A DNA stretch of 64,000 bases from Desulfoscipio sp. XC116 (GTDB lineage: Bacteria > Bacillota > Desulfotomaculia > Desulfotomaculales > Desulfallaceae). Below, piece after piece: positions 16,572 to 25,951 of this stretch. The stretch's first letter is position 1; each line of letters starts with the position of its first letter. The stretch is from NCBI RefSeq assembly GCF_039851975.1, contig NZ_CP156660.1, forward strand, positions 2,423,035 to 2,487,034. Direction: 5' to 3'. The notes below the pieces were generated by a model. That model was not told where the DNA came from and did not search any database. It saw only the letters and a program-made list of their open reading frames with translations. The position numbers and the translations under genes are program-made.

Positions 16572-17024
16572 CTAGTCATTCTTGATACCTCTTAATTCAG
16601 ACCTGTTTTCTTGCACCTGGCCTAAAATGCCATTTAATTTATCCTCCAGCCCGGCCAGCAACTCATCAGCATAGTCCATGGCTCCCTGCTTAATTTGCCT
16701 GGCAATTTCTTCGCTGTGCAAGCGAATTTCTTCGCTTATTTCCTGAGCCTTGCGAGTAATTTCCGAATCTACCGCCTTTTTCTCCAGTTGTTTTTCGGCA
16801 TCCTCAATCATACGTACAGCCTCACGCTTGGAATCAGTAATTACCTTGTCTCTTTCCTGCAACACCCATTTAGCTTGCCGTAATTCCTCGGGCAGTGATG
16901 CTCTGATGCGGTCCAAATAATCAAGCAATCTGTCTTCATCTACTAAAACCCGTTTGGTCATGGGAACTTTGGGGCTGCTTTCAATTAATTCTTCCATTTC
17001 ATTTATAACATTAAACAACTCCAA
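16572..17024 (-). CDS. Coiled-coil protein downstream of coaD, unknown function
   Basis: A 150-residue charged protein, mostly alpha-helical: a helical N-terminus (LELFNVINEMEELIESS), then PMTKRVLVDEDRLLDYLDRIRASLPEEL, then a long coiled coil about residues 55-145. Homologues next to coaD in Peptococcaceae are often labelled ATPase or V-type H-like subunit, but no nucleotide-binding motif is visible. TTG 17024 is 8 nt after GGGAGG. It follows coaD by 19 bp, so it is in the rsmD-coaD transcription unit. Confidence 0.75.
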   Translation of the reverse strand: MELFNVINEMEELIESSPKVPMTKRVLVDEDRLLDYLDRIRASLPEELRQAKWVLQERDKVITDSKREAVRMIEDAEKQLEKKAVDSEITRKAQEISEEIRLHSEEIARQIKQGAMDYADELLAGLEDKLNGILGQVQENRSELRGIKND

Positions 17025-17043
17025 AACAGGCACCTCCCACAAG

Positions 17044-17520
17044 TTATTTAAATTTGCTCTGCATCCTTTCCCGGATTACCGGCGGCACTAAATCCTTTAC
17101 ACAACCGCCAAAGGATGCTACTTCTTTAACAGCGCTGGAGCTTATGAAGGAAAATTCAGCTCGGGTCATAAGAAAAACCGTTTCTACCGAAGTTTGCAGT
17201 TTTTTATTAGTTAAGGCCATCATAAATTCATTTTCGAAATCAGATATAGCCCTTAATCCTCTGATTATAACCTGTGCTTCCTTCTCCCTGGCATAATTAA
17301 CCGTTAAACCGTTAAATGTATCCACTATTACATTATAAAAAGGCTGAGTGACTATTTTAAGCATATCCAGCCGCTCCTCAACAGTGAAAAGCGGTTTTTT
17401 ACCCGGATTCGAAGATACCGCTACAATTAACCTATCGTACATAATCGCTGTGCGTTCTATAATGTCCAGATGTCCATTGGTTACAGGATCAAAGCTGCCC
17501 GGGTAAACTGCTATTCGCAA
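17044..17520 (-). CDS. coaD: Phosphopantetheine adenylyltransferase (CoaD)
   Basis: Fourth step of coenzyme A synthesis: adenylates 4'-phosphopantetheine. The nucleotidyltransferase motif GSFDPVTNGH (8-17), RGLRAISDFENEF and the ISSSAVKE motif are intact. TTG 17520 lies 7 nt after GGAGG and gives 158 residues, normal for the family; the frame upstream to 17571 is not conserved. The order rsmD-coaD-(ylbJ) matches B. subtilis ylbH-ylbI-ylbJ, although ylbJ here is on the opposite strand. Confidence 0.96.
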   Translation of the reverse strand: MRIAVYPGSFDPVTNGHLDIIERTAIMYDRLIVAVSSNPGKKPLFTVEERLDMLKIVTQPFYNVIVDTFNGLTVNYAREKEAQVIIRGLRAISDFENEFMMALTNKKLQTSVETVFLMTRAEFSFISSSAVKEVASFGGCVKDLVPPVIRERMQSKFK

Positions 17521-17579
17521 AAGTTTGTCCTCCTCCGTACCAGGTTTGAAATACCGCCATCTGCAGTTCAATTTGCAAT

Positions 17580-18152
17580 TTACTCAACTGCGGAGGTATT
17601 TTGTAAAAACCGATAAAAGACTAACGCTGTGTCGCCGTATTTAACCCGGCGCCACAACTGATAGATACCCGCTTGGCCGGGCATATCCTCATCCGCTCCA
17701 ATTTCCAATACGATGATGCCATTTAAATGCAAGACAGGACATTTATTTAAGATATTCAACACGTCTGCCGCCAGTCCCTGCCGATACGGCGGATCAGCGA
17801 AAACAATGTCAAAGCTGTTCTGTTTACGCACAGCCGTATCCAAAGCCGTCCGCACATCGCCCAAAACAAGTTCGGCATTCGCCCCAAGCCCGGTTATAGC
17901 CAAGTTATCCTTTAATACACGCACTACCCTGGCGTCCCTTTCCACAAACAAAACCTTTGCGGCTCCGCGACTGAGCGCTTCTATGCCAACTCCGCCGGTT
18001 CCGGCATAAAGATCTGCAAAAAAACTATCGGGCAGCCGGCTGCCAATAATGTTAAACAATGATTCTTTTACCCGATCCGCCGTGGGTCTAACCGGAAGTC
18101 TACCGGGAGATTTAAGCCGCCTTTTTTTGGCCGTTCCGGCAATTACCCGCAA
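17580..18152 (-). CDS. rsmD: 16S rRNA (guanine-N2) methyltransferase RsmD
   Basis: 190-residue SAM-dependent methyltransferase for 16S rRNA G966. The N-terminus MRVIAGTAKKRRLKSPG and RPTADRVKESLFNIIG, the SAM loop LYAGTGGVGIEALSRGA and the catalytic DPPY motif (VFADPPYRQG) are all present. It is first in a short operon with coaD and the coiled-coil gene. Confidence 0.95.
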   Translation of the reverse strand: MRVIAGTAKKRRLKSPGRLPVRPTADRVKESLFNIIGSRLPDSFFADLYAGTGGVGIEALSRGAAKVLFVERDARVVRVLKDNLAITGLGANAELVLGDVRTALDTAVRKQNSFDIVFADPPYRQGLAADVLNILNKCPVLHLNGIIVLEIGADEDMPGQAGIYQLWRRVKYGDTALVFYRFLQNTSAVE

Positions 18153-18338
18153 AATTATCCTACCTTTCTTTACAATCTTTTTAATTATAACACAAGAACA
18201 GCTTTAGCATATAATACTACAGCCGATAAACTAAAAAATACCGCATATAATTACTGAAAAGGGTAAATATATCTTCAAACAGACTTACAAAACAACATAG
18301 ATATATACTTTTATATGAAAAAGGGTGAATGAATAATA

Positions 18339-19289
18339 ATGAACAGTAAATTTTTAAAATCAATGAATATATCATTGGACTTGGCCTTGGAGGCCAGAGA
18401 AGTTATCCGGGGTGAAACCGGCCAGGAAATTCCCGGAGTACGGGTGGACAAGGAAACTTATGACCACGCCGCAGTGACAACTGTACATATTGAAGACCAG
18501 AACGCTCAAGTAATTATGGGTAAGCCGGCGGGTAAATATATCACCGTTGAAGCGCCGTCCATCAAGGAAAATAATCAGCAGGCGCACCGGGAAATTACCC
18601 AGATTCTGGCCGAGCAATTAAAAGGATTGTTTAACCTGCCCATGGAGTTAAATATATTAGTAATTGGGCTGGGCAACTGGAACGCCACACCGGATGCACT
18701 GGGACCCAGAGTAGTGGAACAGTGTCTCGTTACCAGGCATCTATATAATTACGCACCACAGGAGCTGCAAGGCGGTATGCGCCCGGTTAGCGCCCTGGCG
18801 CCGGGTGTGCTGGGCATCACCGGTATTGAAACCGCCGAAATAGTCCGGGGAGTGGTGGAAAAAACACGCCCCTCGTTAATTATCGCCATTGATTCTCTGG
18901 CGGCCCGCAGCGCCGAGCGTATCGCCACTACCATTCAGTTGGCCGATACCGGTATTAATCCGGGATCCGGCATCGGTAATAAAAGGTCCGGCATTAACCA
19001 GGAGACCATGGGAGTAAGGGTTATCGCCATCGGAGTGCCCACTGTTACTCACGCCGCTATAATAGCCCAAGACGCTATTGAAAAATACATCCAAAGCACC
19101 GGAGGCCGGCCCGGGGATGCCAGCGCAGCTATTAAAAAGGTGCTGGAGCCCTTCGGAGGCAATCTTACCGTCACCCCAAAAGAAATCGATACGCTGATTG
19201 AGGATACCGCTCAAATAATTGCCGGCGCCGTTAATATGGCCATGCACCCCGGCATCAGCCCGGATGATTACGCTTATTACCTGCACTAA
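18339..19289 (+). CDS. gpr: Germination protease GPR
   Basis: A 316-residue spore protease (peptidase family A25) that degrades alpha/beta-type SASPs during germination. The N-terminal propeptide region contains LALEAREVIRGETGQEIPGV; the core shows VIGLGNWNATPDALGPRVVE (about 105-124), IIAIDSLAARS and GIGNKRSGINQETMGV. It lies immediately before the gene for a likely substrate (SASP at 19429-19686, convergent). An AAGGGTG site precedes ATG 18339. Forespore (sigma-F/G) expression is expected, but I could not assign a clean promoter. Confidence 0.95.
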   Translation: MNSKFLKSMNISLDLALEAREVIRGETGQEIPGVRVDKETYDHAAVTTVHIEDQNAQVIMGKPAGKYITVEAPSIKENNQQAHREITQILAEQLKGLFNLPMELNILVIGLGNWNATPDALGPRVVEQCLVTRHLYNYAPQELQGGMRPVSALAPGVLGITGIETAEIVRGVVEKTRPSLIIAIDSLAARSAERIATTIQLADTGINPGSGIGNKRSGINQETMGVRVIAIGVPTVTHAAIIAQDAIEKYIQSTGGRPGDASAAIKKVLEPFGGNLTVTPKEIDTLIEDTAQIIAGAVNMAMHPGISPDDYAYYLH

Positions 19290-19303
19290 CCCCTTAAACA
19301 CAA

Positions 19304-19335
19304 AACAAGCGGCGTACCGTTGCGTACCGCTTGTT
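19304..19335 (+). terminator. Hairpin after gpr
   Basis: AACAAGCGG (19304-19312) and CCGCTTGTT (19327-19335) form a perfect 9-bp stem. No clear T-run follows. A second weaker repeat (GCCCTCTG/CAGAGGC) spans 19343-19398. These lie between convergent gpr and SASP genes. Confidence 0.5.
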
Positions 19336-19428
19336 GGCAAAGCCCTCTGCCAGATGACCTTACCGAAACTTAACTTTAACCAGCCACCTGACAGAGGCTT
19401 TATTAAAAATCCAAATATCCATTAACCT

Positions 19429-19686
19429 TTAGGGAGTAGGAGTCTGATTGGTAACCTGCGGAGTAGCGGGCTGCTGACCCTGAGCCAAACTCTGCTCATA
19501 AGCGGCAATCATTTTCTTTACCATGTTGCCGCCGATAGCTCCGTTTACCCGGGAGGGAAGATCACCCATATACCCGCCCTGGGGAACCTGTACCCCCAGC
19601 TCACCGGCAGTTTCCCATTTAAATTGTTCCATAGCCTGGGAAGCTTGCGGTATTAATTTTCTGTTGCTTTTTTGACCTTGTGCCAT
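19429..19686 (-). CDS. Alpha/beta-type small acid-soluble spore protein
   Basis: An 85-residue DNA-binding spore protein. Signature segments are QAMEQFKWETAGELGV (the GPR cleavage region, normally xEIASExGV) and the second helix SRVNGAIGGNMVKKMIAAYE, close to the family motif NGxxGGxMVKKMI. ATG 19686 lies 10 nt after GGAGGT; the frame upstream to 19812 is not part of the protein. The C-terminal Gln/Pro/Thr-rich tail is a lineage feature. Convergent with gpr, whose product would degrade it. Confidence 0.95.
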   Translation of the reverse strand: MAQGQKSNRKLIPQASQAMEQFKWETAGELGVQVPQGGYMGDLPSRVNGAIGGNMVKKMIAAYEQSLAQGQQPATPQVTNQTPTP

Positions 19687-19719
19687 TTCTGTTGTCACCT
19701 CCTTCGTTGTTGTTAAGAC

Positions 19720-19748
19720 TATTATGTGATTTTTTAAATCTTTTATGA
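19720..19748 (-). promoter_or_regulatory. Candidate sigma-G promoter of the SASP gene
   Basis: Minus-strand TCATA (19748-19744), 17-nt spacer, CATAATA (19726-19720). This resembles the sigma-G pattern (GxATA, about 18 nt, CATxxTA), and the gene is one expected in the forespore regulon. Only a pattern match. Confidence 0.45.
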
Positions 19749-19877
19749 GCGGTACATTTTGCCCGCAATGGTTTAGAACTATAGACAAGTTAAGCAAGGA
19801 ATATTTTGCCAAGCATATAATGTTCTTTTTTTCTTATCAATAATAATGTGGTTTTTATTAAAGAAAACGACCCGATA

Positions 19878-21965
19878 TCAGCCTATATGATGATAACCGC
19901 TGCCCTCTTTGTTATAGCGTTCCAGGGCAAGTCTAAGCAAATGATACTCACCGGCCCGCAGTTCAGGATCGTCACCGATTAAAGCTTTCGCCCAGCGGCG
20001 GGCTGTCCCCAATAAATCCCGGTCCCTTATTATATTCGCCAGCCTGAATTCAGGCATGCCGGACTGTCTGACACCGGCCATATCACCCGGTCCCCGGATT
20101 TGCAGATCTCTTTCCGCCAAATAAAACCCGTCCTGGCTGGCCTTCATAGCTTTAATGCGCTCCGCCGCCTCCCGGGAACGCAGCCTGGCCGACAAAATAC
20201 AGTGCGCCTGGCTATCGCCCCGGCCCACTCGTCCTCTTAACTGATGCAGCTGCGCCAAACCAAACCGGTCGGCATCCACGATGACCATCACACTGGCATT
20301 GGGCACATCCACTCCTACTTCAATTACGGTTGTGCTGACCAGCACATCCAAATTTCCGGACCGAAATTGCTCCATTACCAGCTCCTTGTCAGATCTTTTC
20401 ATGCGGCCGTGCAGCAAAGCCACCCGGCATTCATGCAGCTCACCTGCGGCCAATTGCCGGTGTAAATCCACCGCCGCCTGCAGATCCAGTTTTTCCGATT
20501 CTTCCACCAGCGGGCATACCACATAGGCCTGGCGGCCTTCGGCCACCTGGCGGGCTGCGAATTTAAACACCCTGGACAATTCCTCCGGAGCTACATAATA
20601 AGTACGCACGGGTTGCCTGCCGGGAGGCAGGGCATCAATCACCGACATATCCAAATCGCCATAAACCGTCATGGATAGGGTTCGCGGTATGGGCGTAGCC
20701 GTCATAATCAATAAATCGGGATGCACGCCTTTTTGGGGTAAATTTCCCCGCTGCCTCACGCCAAAGCGATGCTGCTCGTCGATTACCGCCACGGCCAGTT
20801 TTTTAAACTCTACATCTTTCTGCAGCAGTGCCTGAGTGCCCACAATAATGGATATTTCTCCAGCGGCAATTTGCTCCAGCAGCGCCCGGCGTTCCTTCGC
20901 CGGTACGCCACCGCTTAAGAAAGCCACCCGCACACCCAATGGAACCAATGAACGTGTCAGCGACAAGTAATGTTGTTCAGCCAACACCTCAGTGGGTGCC
21001 ATAAGAGCCCCCTGCAGACCGCTTTCCACCGCCCGCAGCAGCATCAACACCGCTACCACCGTTTTGCCGGAACCCACATCACCCTGCAGCAGCCTGTTCA
21101 TGGGATGAGGTCCATCCATATCCGCCATAATCTCACCCACCACCCGTCTTTGGGCGGCGGTAAGCATAAAGCCAAGGCCGGCAATATATTTTCGAGTCAG
21201 CTCGCTTACCGGTTCATAACTATGTCCCTTTTGCATACGTACTATATTGCGGCGCAGCAAAGCTAATTGCAGTTGAAATAAGAATAATTCTTCAAAAATG
21301 AAGCGCCGCCTGGCCTGTTCGGCCAAGGCATGACTGTCCGGAAAATGCACCTGTTTCAGCGCCTCGGGCAAGGCCATTAAACCTTCCTCATCCATCACCC
21401 GGCGAGGCAAAAACTCCCGGTAGCCTTGGTGCCACTGTTCCAGGGCCGCATGCACAAAAGTGCGCATCATCCGCTGGGTAACGCCGCCGGTAGACGGGTA
21501 TACCGGGACAATTCGCCCGGCATGCAACGATTCGCCGTCGCCGGTGATTATTTCGTAATCCTGCACCTGCACCTCGAAATGACCGAATCCTTTGTTCAGC
21601 TTTCCACTTATGTACACACGGGTACCCGGTTTTAATAGCTTTTTGATATGTAATTGGTTAAACCACACTGCGTAAAAAACTCCCCGGGCACATTCCATTG
21701 CCGCCTTGGTAACAGTCAGTCCTTTACGGGGTTGATTATGTTGACAGCTTATCACCCGGCCCACCACAGTTACTATATCCCCGGAGTGCCGTTCAAAAGG
21801 AGAAATCAGCCGGCTTCGATCCACGTATTCTCTGGGGAAATGATACAATAATTCATGCACGGTGTATAATCCCAGGCGAGCCAACTGCCCGGCCCGGCGG
21901 GGGCCAATCATTCTTACATATTTCACTTGGGTTAGATAAGGATCTCCGTCAAACATGTTACTCAT
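19878..21965 (-). CDS. recG: ATP-dependent DNA helicase RecG
   Basis: A 695-residue branch-migration helicase that processes stalled forks. An N-terminal wedge/OB domain (about 60-160) precedes a superfamily 2 helicase core: Walker A LLQGDVGSGKTVVA, APTEVLAEQHY, DEQHRFGVRQRG, MTATPIPRTLSMT and the C-terminal ATTVIEVGVDVPNA-like segment with QLRGRVGRG. The start may be ATG 21965 or 21956. It is divergent from rpmB, an arrangement of the same two neighbours also seen in the B. subtilis rpmB-recG region. Confidence 0.96.
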   Translation of the reverse strand: MSNMFDGDPYLTQVKYVRMIGPRRAGQLARLGLYTVHELLYHFPREYVDRSRLISPFERHSGDIVTVVGRVISCQHNQPRKGLTVTKAAMECARGVFYAVWFNQLHIKKLLKPGTRVYISGKLNKGFGHFEVQVQDYEIITGDGESLHAGRIVPVYPSTGGVTQRMMRTFVHAALEQWHQGYREFLPRRVMDEEGLMALPEALKQVHFPDSHALAEQARRRFIFEELFLFQLQLALLRRNIVRMQKGHSYEPVSELTRKYIAGLGFMLTAAQRRVVGEIMADMDGPHPMNRLLQGDVGSGKTVVAVLMLLRAVESGLQGALMAPTEVLAEQHYLSLTRSLVPLGVRVAFLSGGVPAKERRALLEQIAAGEISIIVGTQALLQKDVEFKKLAVAVIDEQHRFGVRQRGNLPQKGVHPDLLIMTATPIPRTLSMTVYGDLDMSVIDALPPGRQPVRTYYVAPEELSRVFKFAARQVAEGRQAYVVCPLVEESEKLDLQAAVDLHRQLAAGELHECRVALLHGRMKRSDKELVMEQFRSGNLDVLVSTTVIEVGVDVPNASVMVIVDADRFGLAQLHQLRGRVGRGDSQAHCILSARLRSREAAERIKAMKASQDGFYLAERDLQIRGPGDMAGVRQSGMPEFRLANIIRDRDLLGTARRWAKALIGDDPELRAGEYHLLRLALERYNKEGSGYHHIG

Positions 21966-22025
21966 AACGCCTTTCTGTACGAGATCATTTTATTTCATTA
22001 ATTAACACTACAGTACAAGCTTTCC

Positions 22026-22054
22026 TTGCACAGCCTGCCGATATCTGATAGAAT
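22026..22054 (+). promoter_or_regulatory. rpmB promoter
   Basis: TTGCAC (22026-22031), 17-nt spacer, TAGAAT (22049-22054): a good housekeeping promoter about 25 bp ahead of the ribosome site of rpmB. Confidence 0.7.
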
Positions 22055-22086
22055 ATAAAAGTGTTGTAAAGGAGGAGGTGTTGACT

Positions 22087-22278
22087 ATGGCCAGGAAATG
22101 CGAAATTTGTGGTAAAGGTGTTGTTGTAGGCATGAAAATCAGCCACTCCCACATCCGCACCAAAAAAACCTGGGCGCCCAATCTACAAAGGGTTAAAGCT
22201 ATTATAAACGGCTCACCGCGTAGAATAATGGTATGTACCAGGTGCCTCCGCAGCGGAAAGGTTCAGCGGGCCATATAG
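22087..22278 (+). CDS. rpmB: 50S ribosomal protein L28
   Basis: A 63-residue ribosomal protein: MARKCEICGKG, then SHSHIRTKKTWAPNLQRVKA and a C-terminal CTRCLRSGKV. Two CxxC pairs (CEIC and CTRC) indicate the zinc-binding form. ATG 22087 follows GGAGGAGGT with 7-nt spacing. Monocistronic between its own promoter and terminator. Confidence 0.96.
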   Translation: MARKCEICGKGVVVGMKISHSHIRTKKTWAPNLQRVKAIINGSPRRIMVCTRCLRSGKVQRAI

Positions 22279-22308
22279 CATTTAACAACCAAACCAAAGT
22301 GAAACAAC

Positions 22309-22330
22309 AAAACGGCGCAAGCCGTTTTTT
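22309..22330 (+). terminator. rpmB terminator
   Basis: AAAACGGC-GCAA-GCCGTTTTTT, an 8-bp stem with a tetraloop and U-run. Confidence 0.85.
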
Positions 22331-22375
22331 ACTTTTATTCAGCAAGTTGGACCTAATCATTACCACAGTCTAAAT

Positions 22376-22415
22376 ACGCTGTTGGCGCCTGTAGCGGTAC
22401 AAACACCAACAGCGT
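22376..22415 (-). terminator. Hairpin at the end of the rib operon
   Basis: ACGCTGTTGG (22376-22385) and CCAACAGCGT (22406-22415) form a perfect 10-bp stem with a 20-nt loop, starting 4 bp past the last stop codon of the minus-strand operon and followed by ATTTAG. The convergent rpmB terminator lies beyond it. Confidence 0.6.
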
Positions 22416-22419
22416 GAAA

Positions 22420-23466
22420 TTACAAAATCTTTTGCAGACGGGGAGCGTCGGTCCGCCCCGGTATACGGCCTCGCTTGGCTACCGGCCTGCCGTCGATTTC
22501 CTTTATATCCATCGTCATATCAATAGCTGAAGCACCCGATATATAACTTCCCACCCCAAAGGCGTCGGCACCGGCGGCAATCAATTGGGTTATCCGCTCG
22601 GGGGTAATGCCACCGGAAACAAATATTTTCACCTGCGGATATCCGGCCTGCCGCAGACGGGCTTTCACTTCCCGCACCAATCCCGGGGTCACACCACCGC
22701 GTTCGCCGGCAGTATCCAGCCTGACACCCTGCAATTTTTCTCCCAGCGCCTCCACCAGACGAAGCGATTCTTCCGCCTCGTCTTTAAACGTATCCACAAG
22801 CATAATTACCGGCGCATCCGCAGGCATGGTTTGCTGGTAAACCCGGGCCACTTCAACCGTGTCCCCCGCAATCAACATTATCGCATGGGGCACCGTACCC
22901 CTGGGCTCTTGCCCGGCCAGTTTGGCCCCCAGTATACAACTGGCTCCGGCGGCACCGCCGACAATAGCCGCCTTCTCCATCACGGGCGCCACCGCCGGGT
23001 GCACGTGCCGCGCGCCGAAACTAATTACCGGATAGTCGCCTGCCGCCTCTCTGCATCTGCGAGCCGCGGTGGCCCAACCGCTGGAACTGGCCAGTATACC
23101 CAGCAAAGCTGTCTCATAAATGCCAAAGTCGTCATATGCGCCGGTAATACGCATAACTACTTCCTTTTCTTTGATTTCAGACCCTTCCGGTATACCCCAC
23201 ACTTCCGCAGGCAATCCGTTTAACAGATTTTTAACTTCTTCCACACCGGCCAAAACACCCGGCCGGCCGGCAAAAACCTCGGCGGTTACCATGGTACGAT
23301 CCAGACCCATGTGGTTTAATAATTCCCTGGTGCGAATAAAATATATATCGGTAGTCAGCCCCTGAATAATTTCATCCTGATCGGCGGAAAACAACCGCTC
23401 CGGCGCTACCTTGTGTGCCGCCACCTCGGCCATATTTTGCACTGTTTGTCTTTTCATCGGCCTCAC
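22420..23466 (-). CDS. Nicotinate phosphoribosyltransferase-like protein
   Basis: 348 residues of the type II phosphoribosyltransferase fold, TIM-barrel family of nicotinate/quinolinate phosphoribosyltransferases. Seen: [67 protein letters not shown] and [13 protein letters not shown] with GADAFGVGS. It is the short nicotinate phosphoribosyltransferase form, making nicotinate mononucleotide from nicotinate and PRPP in NAD salvage. It overlaps the ribH stop by 4 bp, so it is the last gene of the riboflavin operon; NAD salvage is thereby tied to FMN riboswitch control, an inference from position. Its start is either 23466 or ATG 23454. Confidence 0.85.
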   Translation of the reverse strand: MRPMKRQTVQNMAEVAAHKVAPERLFSADQDEIIQGLTTDIYFIRTRELLNHMGLDRTMVTAEVFAGRPGVLAGVEEVKNLLNGLPAEVWGIPEGSEIKEKEVVMRITGAYDDFGIYETALLGILASSSGWATAARRCREAAGDYPVISFGARHVHPAVAPVMEKAAIVGGAAGASCILGAKLAGQEPRGTVPHAIMLIAGDTVEVARVYQQTMPADAPVIMLVDTFKDEAEESLRLVEALGEKLQGVRLDTAGERGGVTPGLVREVKARLRQAGYPQVKIFVSGGITPERITQLIAAGADAFGVGSYISGASAIDMTMDIKEIDGRPVAKRGRIPGRTDAPRLQKIL

Positions 23467-23933
23467 GCCCCAAGTGCTTTGTTTAAATTGGCCATTTCTA
23501 TAGCAGTTACCGCCGAATCCCAGCCCTTGTTTCCCGCCTTAGTCCCCGCCCGTTCAATAGCCTGCTCAATAGTATCCGTGGTAACCACACCGAATATGGT
23601 GGGAGTACCGGTATCAAGGCCCACCTTGGCCACACCCTTGGACACCTCGGCGGCAACGTAATCAAAATGTGGAGTAGCGCCGCGAATGACCGCGCCCAGA
23701 CAGATAACCGCGTCATACTTGGCCATATTTACCATGCTGCGGGCCACCATGGGTATTTCAAAGGCCCCGGGCACCCAGGCCACTTCCACATCTTGCTCGG
23801 CCACCCCGTGGCGGTATAAAGCATCAAGCGCCCCGGTAAGCAATTTATTAGTAATAAATTCATTGAAACGTCCCACTACAATACCGAATTTAAGGCCCTG
23901 TCCCACCAAATGGCCTTCATAAAACTTTGGCAA
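23463..23933 (-). CDS. ribH: 6,7-dimethyl-8-ribityllumazine synthase
   Basis: Penultimate step of riboflavin synthesis. The product begins [27 protein letters not shown] and contains [27 protein letters not shown] and the C-terminal [17 protein letters not shown]. The start is TTG 23933 behind GAGGAGAGG (156 residues, the usual length); the frame to 23972 has no family residues. Second TTG at 23936 is also possible. Confidence 0.96.
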   Translation of the reverse strand: MPKFYEGHLVGQGLKFGIVVGRFNEFITNKLLTGALDALYRHGVAEQDVEVAWVPGAFEIPMVARSMVNMAKYDAVICLGAVIRGATPHFDYVAAEVSKGVAKVGLDTGTPTIFGVVTTDTIEQAIERAGTKAGNKGWDSAVTAIEMANLNKALGA

Positions 23934-24017
23934 CAATAATCCTCTCCTCACGTTATAAGTTGTTGTATGCATATAGGATTATATCAATTTGTATCGATTC
24001 AAGCCATGCCTTATATA

Positions 24018-25238
24018 TTAGGAAGATTTTTTATTTACATCTTCAATAGATAACAAATGCCCCAGCTTGCGCTTTTTGGTACTGAGATAGAATCTATTTT
24101 CCCGCCCGGGGCAAATCTCTATGGGTACCCGGCCCACCACTTGCAGGCCGTGTCCTTCCAGACCGGCAATTTTTCTGGGATTATTGGTCATAAGCCTGAT
24201 TTTCTTCAAACCCAAATCCGTCAATATCTGGGCGCCAATACCGTAATCCCTCAAATCAGCGGGAAAGCCCAGCGCCTCGTTAGCTTCCACTGTATCCTTG
24301 CCCTGATCTTGTAATTTATATGCTCTGATTTTGTTTACCAGGCCAATACCCCGGCCTTCCTGCCGCATATAAAGCAGCACACCGGCACCCTCATGCTCGA
24401 TCATTTCCAGCGCCCGGGCCAATTGATCGCCGCAATCGCAGCGGGACGAGCCAAAGACGTCACCGGTCAGGCACTCGGAGTGCACCCTGACCAACGGTGC
24501 CTCCACACTGGACAAGTCACCCTTAACCAGGACGATATGCTCTTTTTTATCCAGCAGACTCTCGTAGCCCACCGCCATAAATTTACCGTACTTGGTAGGC
24601 AAATTGGCCGAATCCACCCGGCGGATCAGCTTCTCATGCCGGCGCCGGTACTCGATTAAATCGGCTATAGTCACTAACTTTAAGCCGTGTGTCTTACAAA
24701 ACTCAATTAACTCCGGAACCCTCGCCATAGTGCCGTCTTCTTTCATAACCTCGCAAATAACCCCGGCCGGGTATAAGCCGGCCAGGCGCATTAAATCCAC
24801 CGCCGCTTCGGTGTGCCCGGCCCGCCGCAGCACACCGCCCTCTTTGGCCCGCAGCGGGAAAATATGCCCCGGCCGTCTAAGATCCTCGGGTTTGGTACTA
24901 GGGTCGATTAACGCACGCACAGTGGCCGCCCGTTCATGAGCCGAAATTCCGGTGCTGGTATCCTTATAATCCACGGACACGGTAAAAGCAGTACCATGCG
25001 CATCGGTATTATGAGTAACCATGGCCGGCAGATCAAGCTCGTCCAGCCTGGCCCCGGACATGGGCACGCATATTAGTCCCCTGCCATAGGTGGCCATAAA
25101 ATTAACAGCCTCCGGGGTGGACTTTTCGGCCGCCATAATAATATCCCCTTCATTTTCCCGGTCCTCATCATCGACCACCACTATCATTTTACCTTGCCTG
25201 ATATTTTCAATAGCTTCCTCAATAGTACTGAATATCAT
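24018..25238 (-). CDS. ribBA: Bifunctional DHBP synthase / GTP cyclohydrolase II
   Basis: A 406-residue fusion supplying both riboflavin precursors. The N-terminal half (1-200) is 3,4-dihydroxy-2-butanone 4-phosphate synthase with [10 protein letters not shown] and [22 protein letters not shown]. The C-terminal half is GTP cyclohydrolase II with zinc ligands in [17 protein letters not shown] and [16 protein letters not shown] 25238 is 9 nt from GGAAGG; ATG 25247 is too close to that site. It follows ribE by 43 bp. Confidence 0.96.
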   Translation of the reverse strand: MIFSTIEEAIENIRQGKMIVVVDDEDRENEGDIIMAAEKSTPEAVNFMATYGRGLICVPMSGARLDELDLPAMVTHNTDAHGTAFTVSVDYKDTSTGISAHERAATVRALIDPSTKPEDLRRPGHIFPLRAKEGGVLRRAGHTEAAVDLMRLAGLYPAGVICEVMKEDGTMARVPELIEFCKTHGLKLVTIADLIEYRRRHEKLIRRVDSANLPTKYGKFMAVGYESLLDKKEHIVLVKGDLSSVEAPLVRVHSECLTGDVFGSSRCDCGDQLARALEMIEHEGAGVLLYMRQEGRGIGLVNKIRAYKLQDQGKDTVEANEALGFPADLRDYGIGAQILTDLGLKKIRLMTNNPRKIAGLEGHGLQVVGRVPIEICPGRENRFYLSTKKRKLGHLLSIEDVNKKSS

Positions 25239-25281
25239 TTTTGTCATCCTTCCGTTGATTAATTACAGGCGGCCAATAAGT

Positions 25282-25950
25282 TTATATAAACCCGTGTTCC
25301 GCCAATAAGTCCGCGGTAATGCCGCGCTGTGTCGTTTTTTCACTTTCGTTTTCCTTACGCCCGGCAACACCCATCCAGCGCTCCACGTATTTACCAATCA
25401 TGTCTCCTTCCAGGTTAACCTGATCTCCGGGTTTCTTCCCCCCTAATACAGTGGCATGCGCGGTATGTGGTATTAGGGACACTCTAAATGATTCATCATT
25501 ATGATCCACCACCGTCAGGCTGGTACCATCCACCGCCACCGACCCCTTTTTAATAATATAGCGCATTACCGACGCCGGTGCGGCTATGGTTATCAAAATG
25601 GCGATATCATGCTTTTCCACCTTGGAGATTGTCCCTACGCCGTCAATATGACCGCTGACCAAGTGTCCTCCCAGCCGGTCACCGAGCCGCAGCGCCCTTT
25701 CCAGGTTAACCCGATCACCCGACTGCAGTGCTCCCAGATTGGTTTTAGCCAGCGTTTCAGCCATAACATCAGCGGTAAACGCCCCTATATCATATGCGGT
25801 TACCGTAAGACAAACACCGTTGACAGCAATACTGTCACCAATCCGCATACCGTCCATAACAAGCCCCGCCTTGATCTTGAGCCTGGCTGAGTCCGCGCCC
25901 CGGCGCAGCGAAATCAGATGTCCTTTTTCCTCTACTAATCCGGTAAACAT
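25282..25950 (-). CDS. ribE: Riboflavin synthase alpha subunit
   Basis: 222-residue riboflavin synthase: dismutates two lumazines into riboflavin. Two lumazine-binding repeats are visible, starting MFTGLVEEKGHL with DSIAVNGVCLTV and GDRVNLERALRLGDRLGGHLVSGH, and repeated as GSVAVDGTSLTVV with GDQVNLEGDMIGKYVER. ATG 25950 follows GGAGTG; it starts 1 bp before the ribD stop, so they are coupled. Confidence 0.96.
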   Translation of the reverse strand: MFTGLVEEKGHLISLRRGADSARLKIKAGLVMDGMRIGDSIAVNGVCLTVTAYDIGAFTADVMAETLAKTNLGALQSGDRVNLERALRLGDRLGGHLVSGHIDGVGTISKVEKHDIAILITIAAPASVMRYIIKKGSVAVDGTSLTVVDHNDESFRVSLIPHTAHATVLGGKKPGDQVNLEGDMIGKYVERWMGVAGRKENESEKTTQRGITADLLAEHGFI

Positions 25951-25951
25951 T

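Noticed and set aside
18180-18338. Sigma-F/sigma-G promoter for gpr
   Set aside because: Several GCATA-like boxes exist, but none has a matching -10 at proper spacing.
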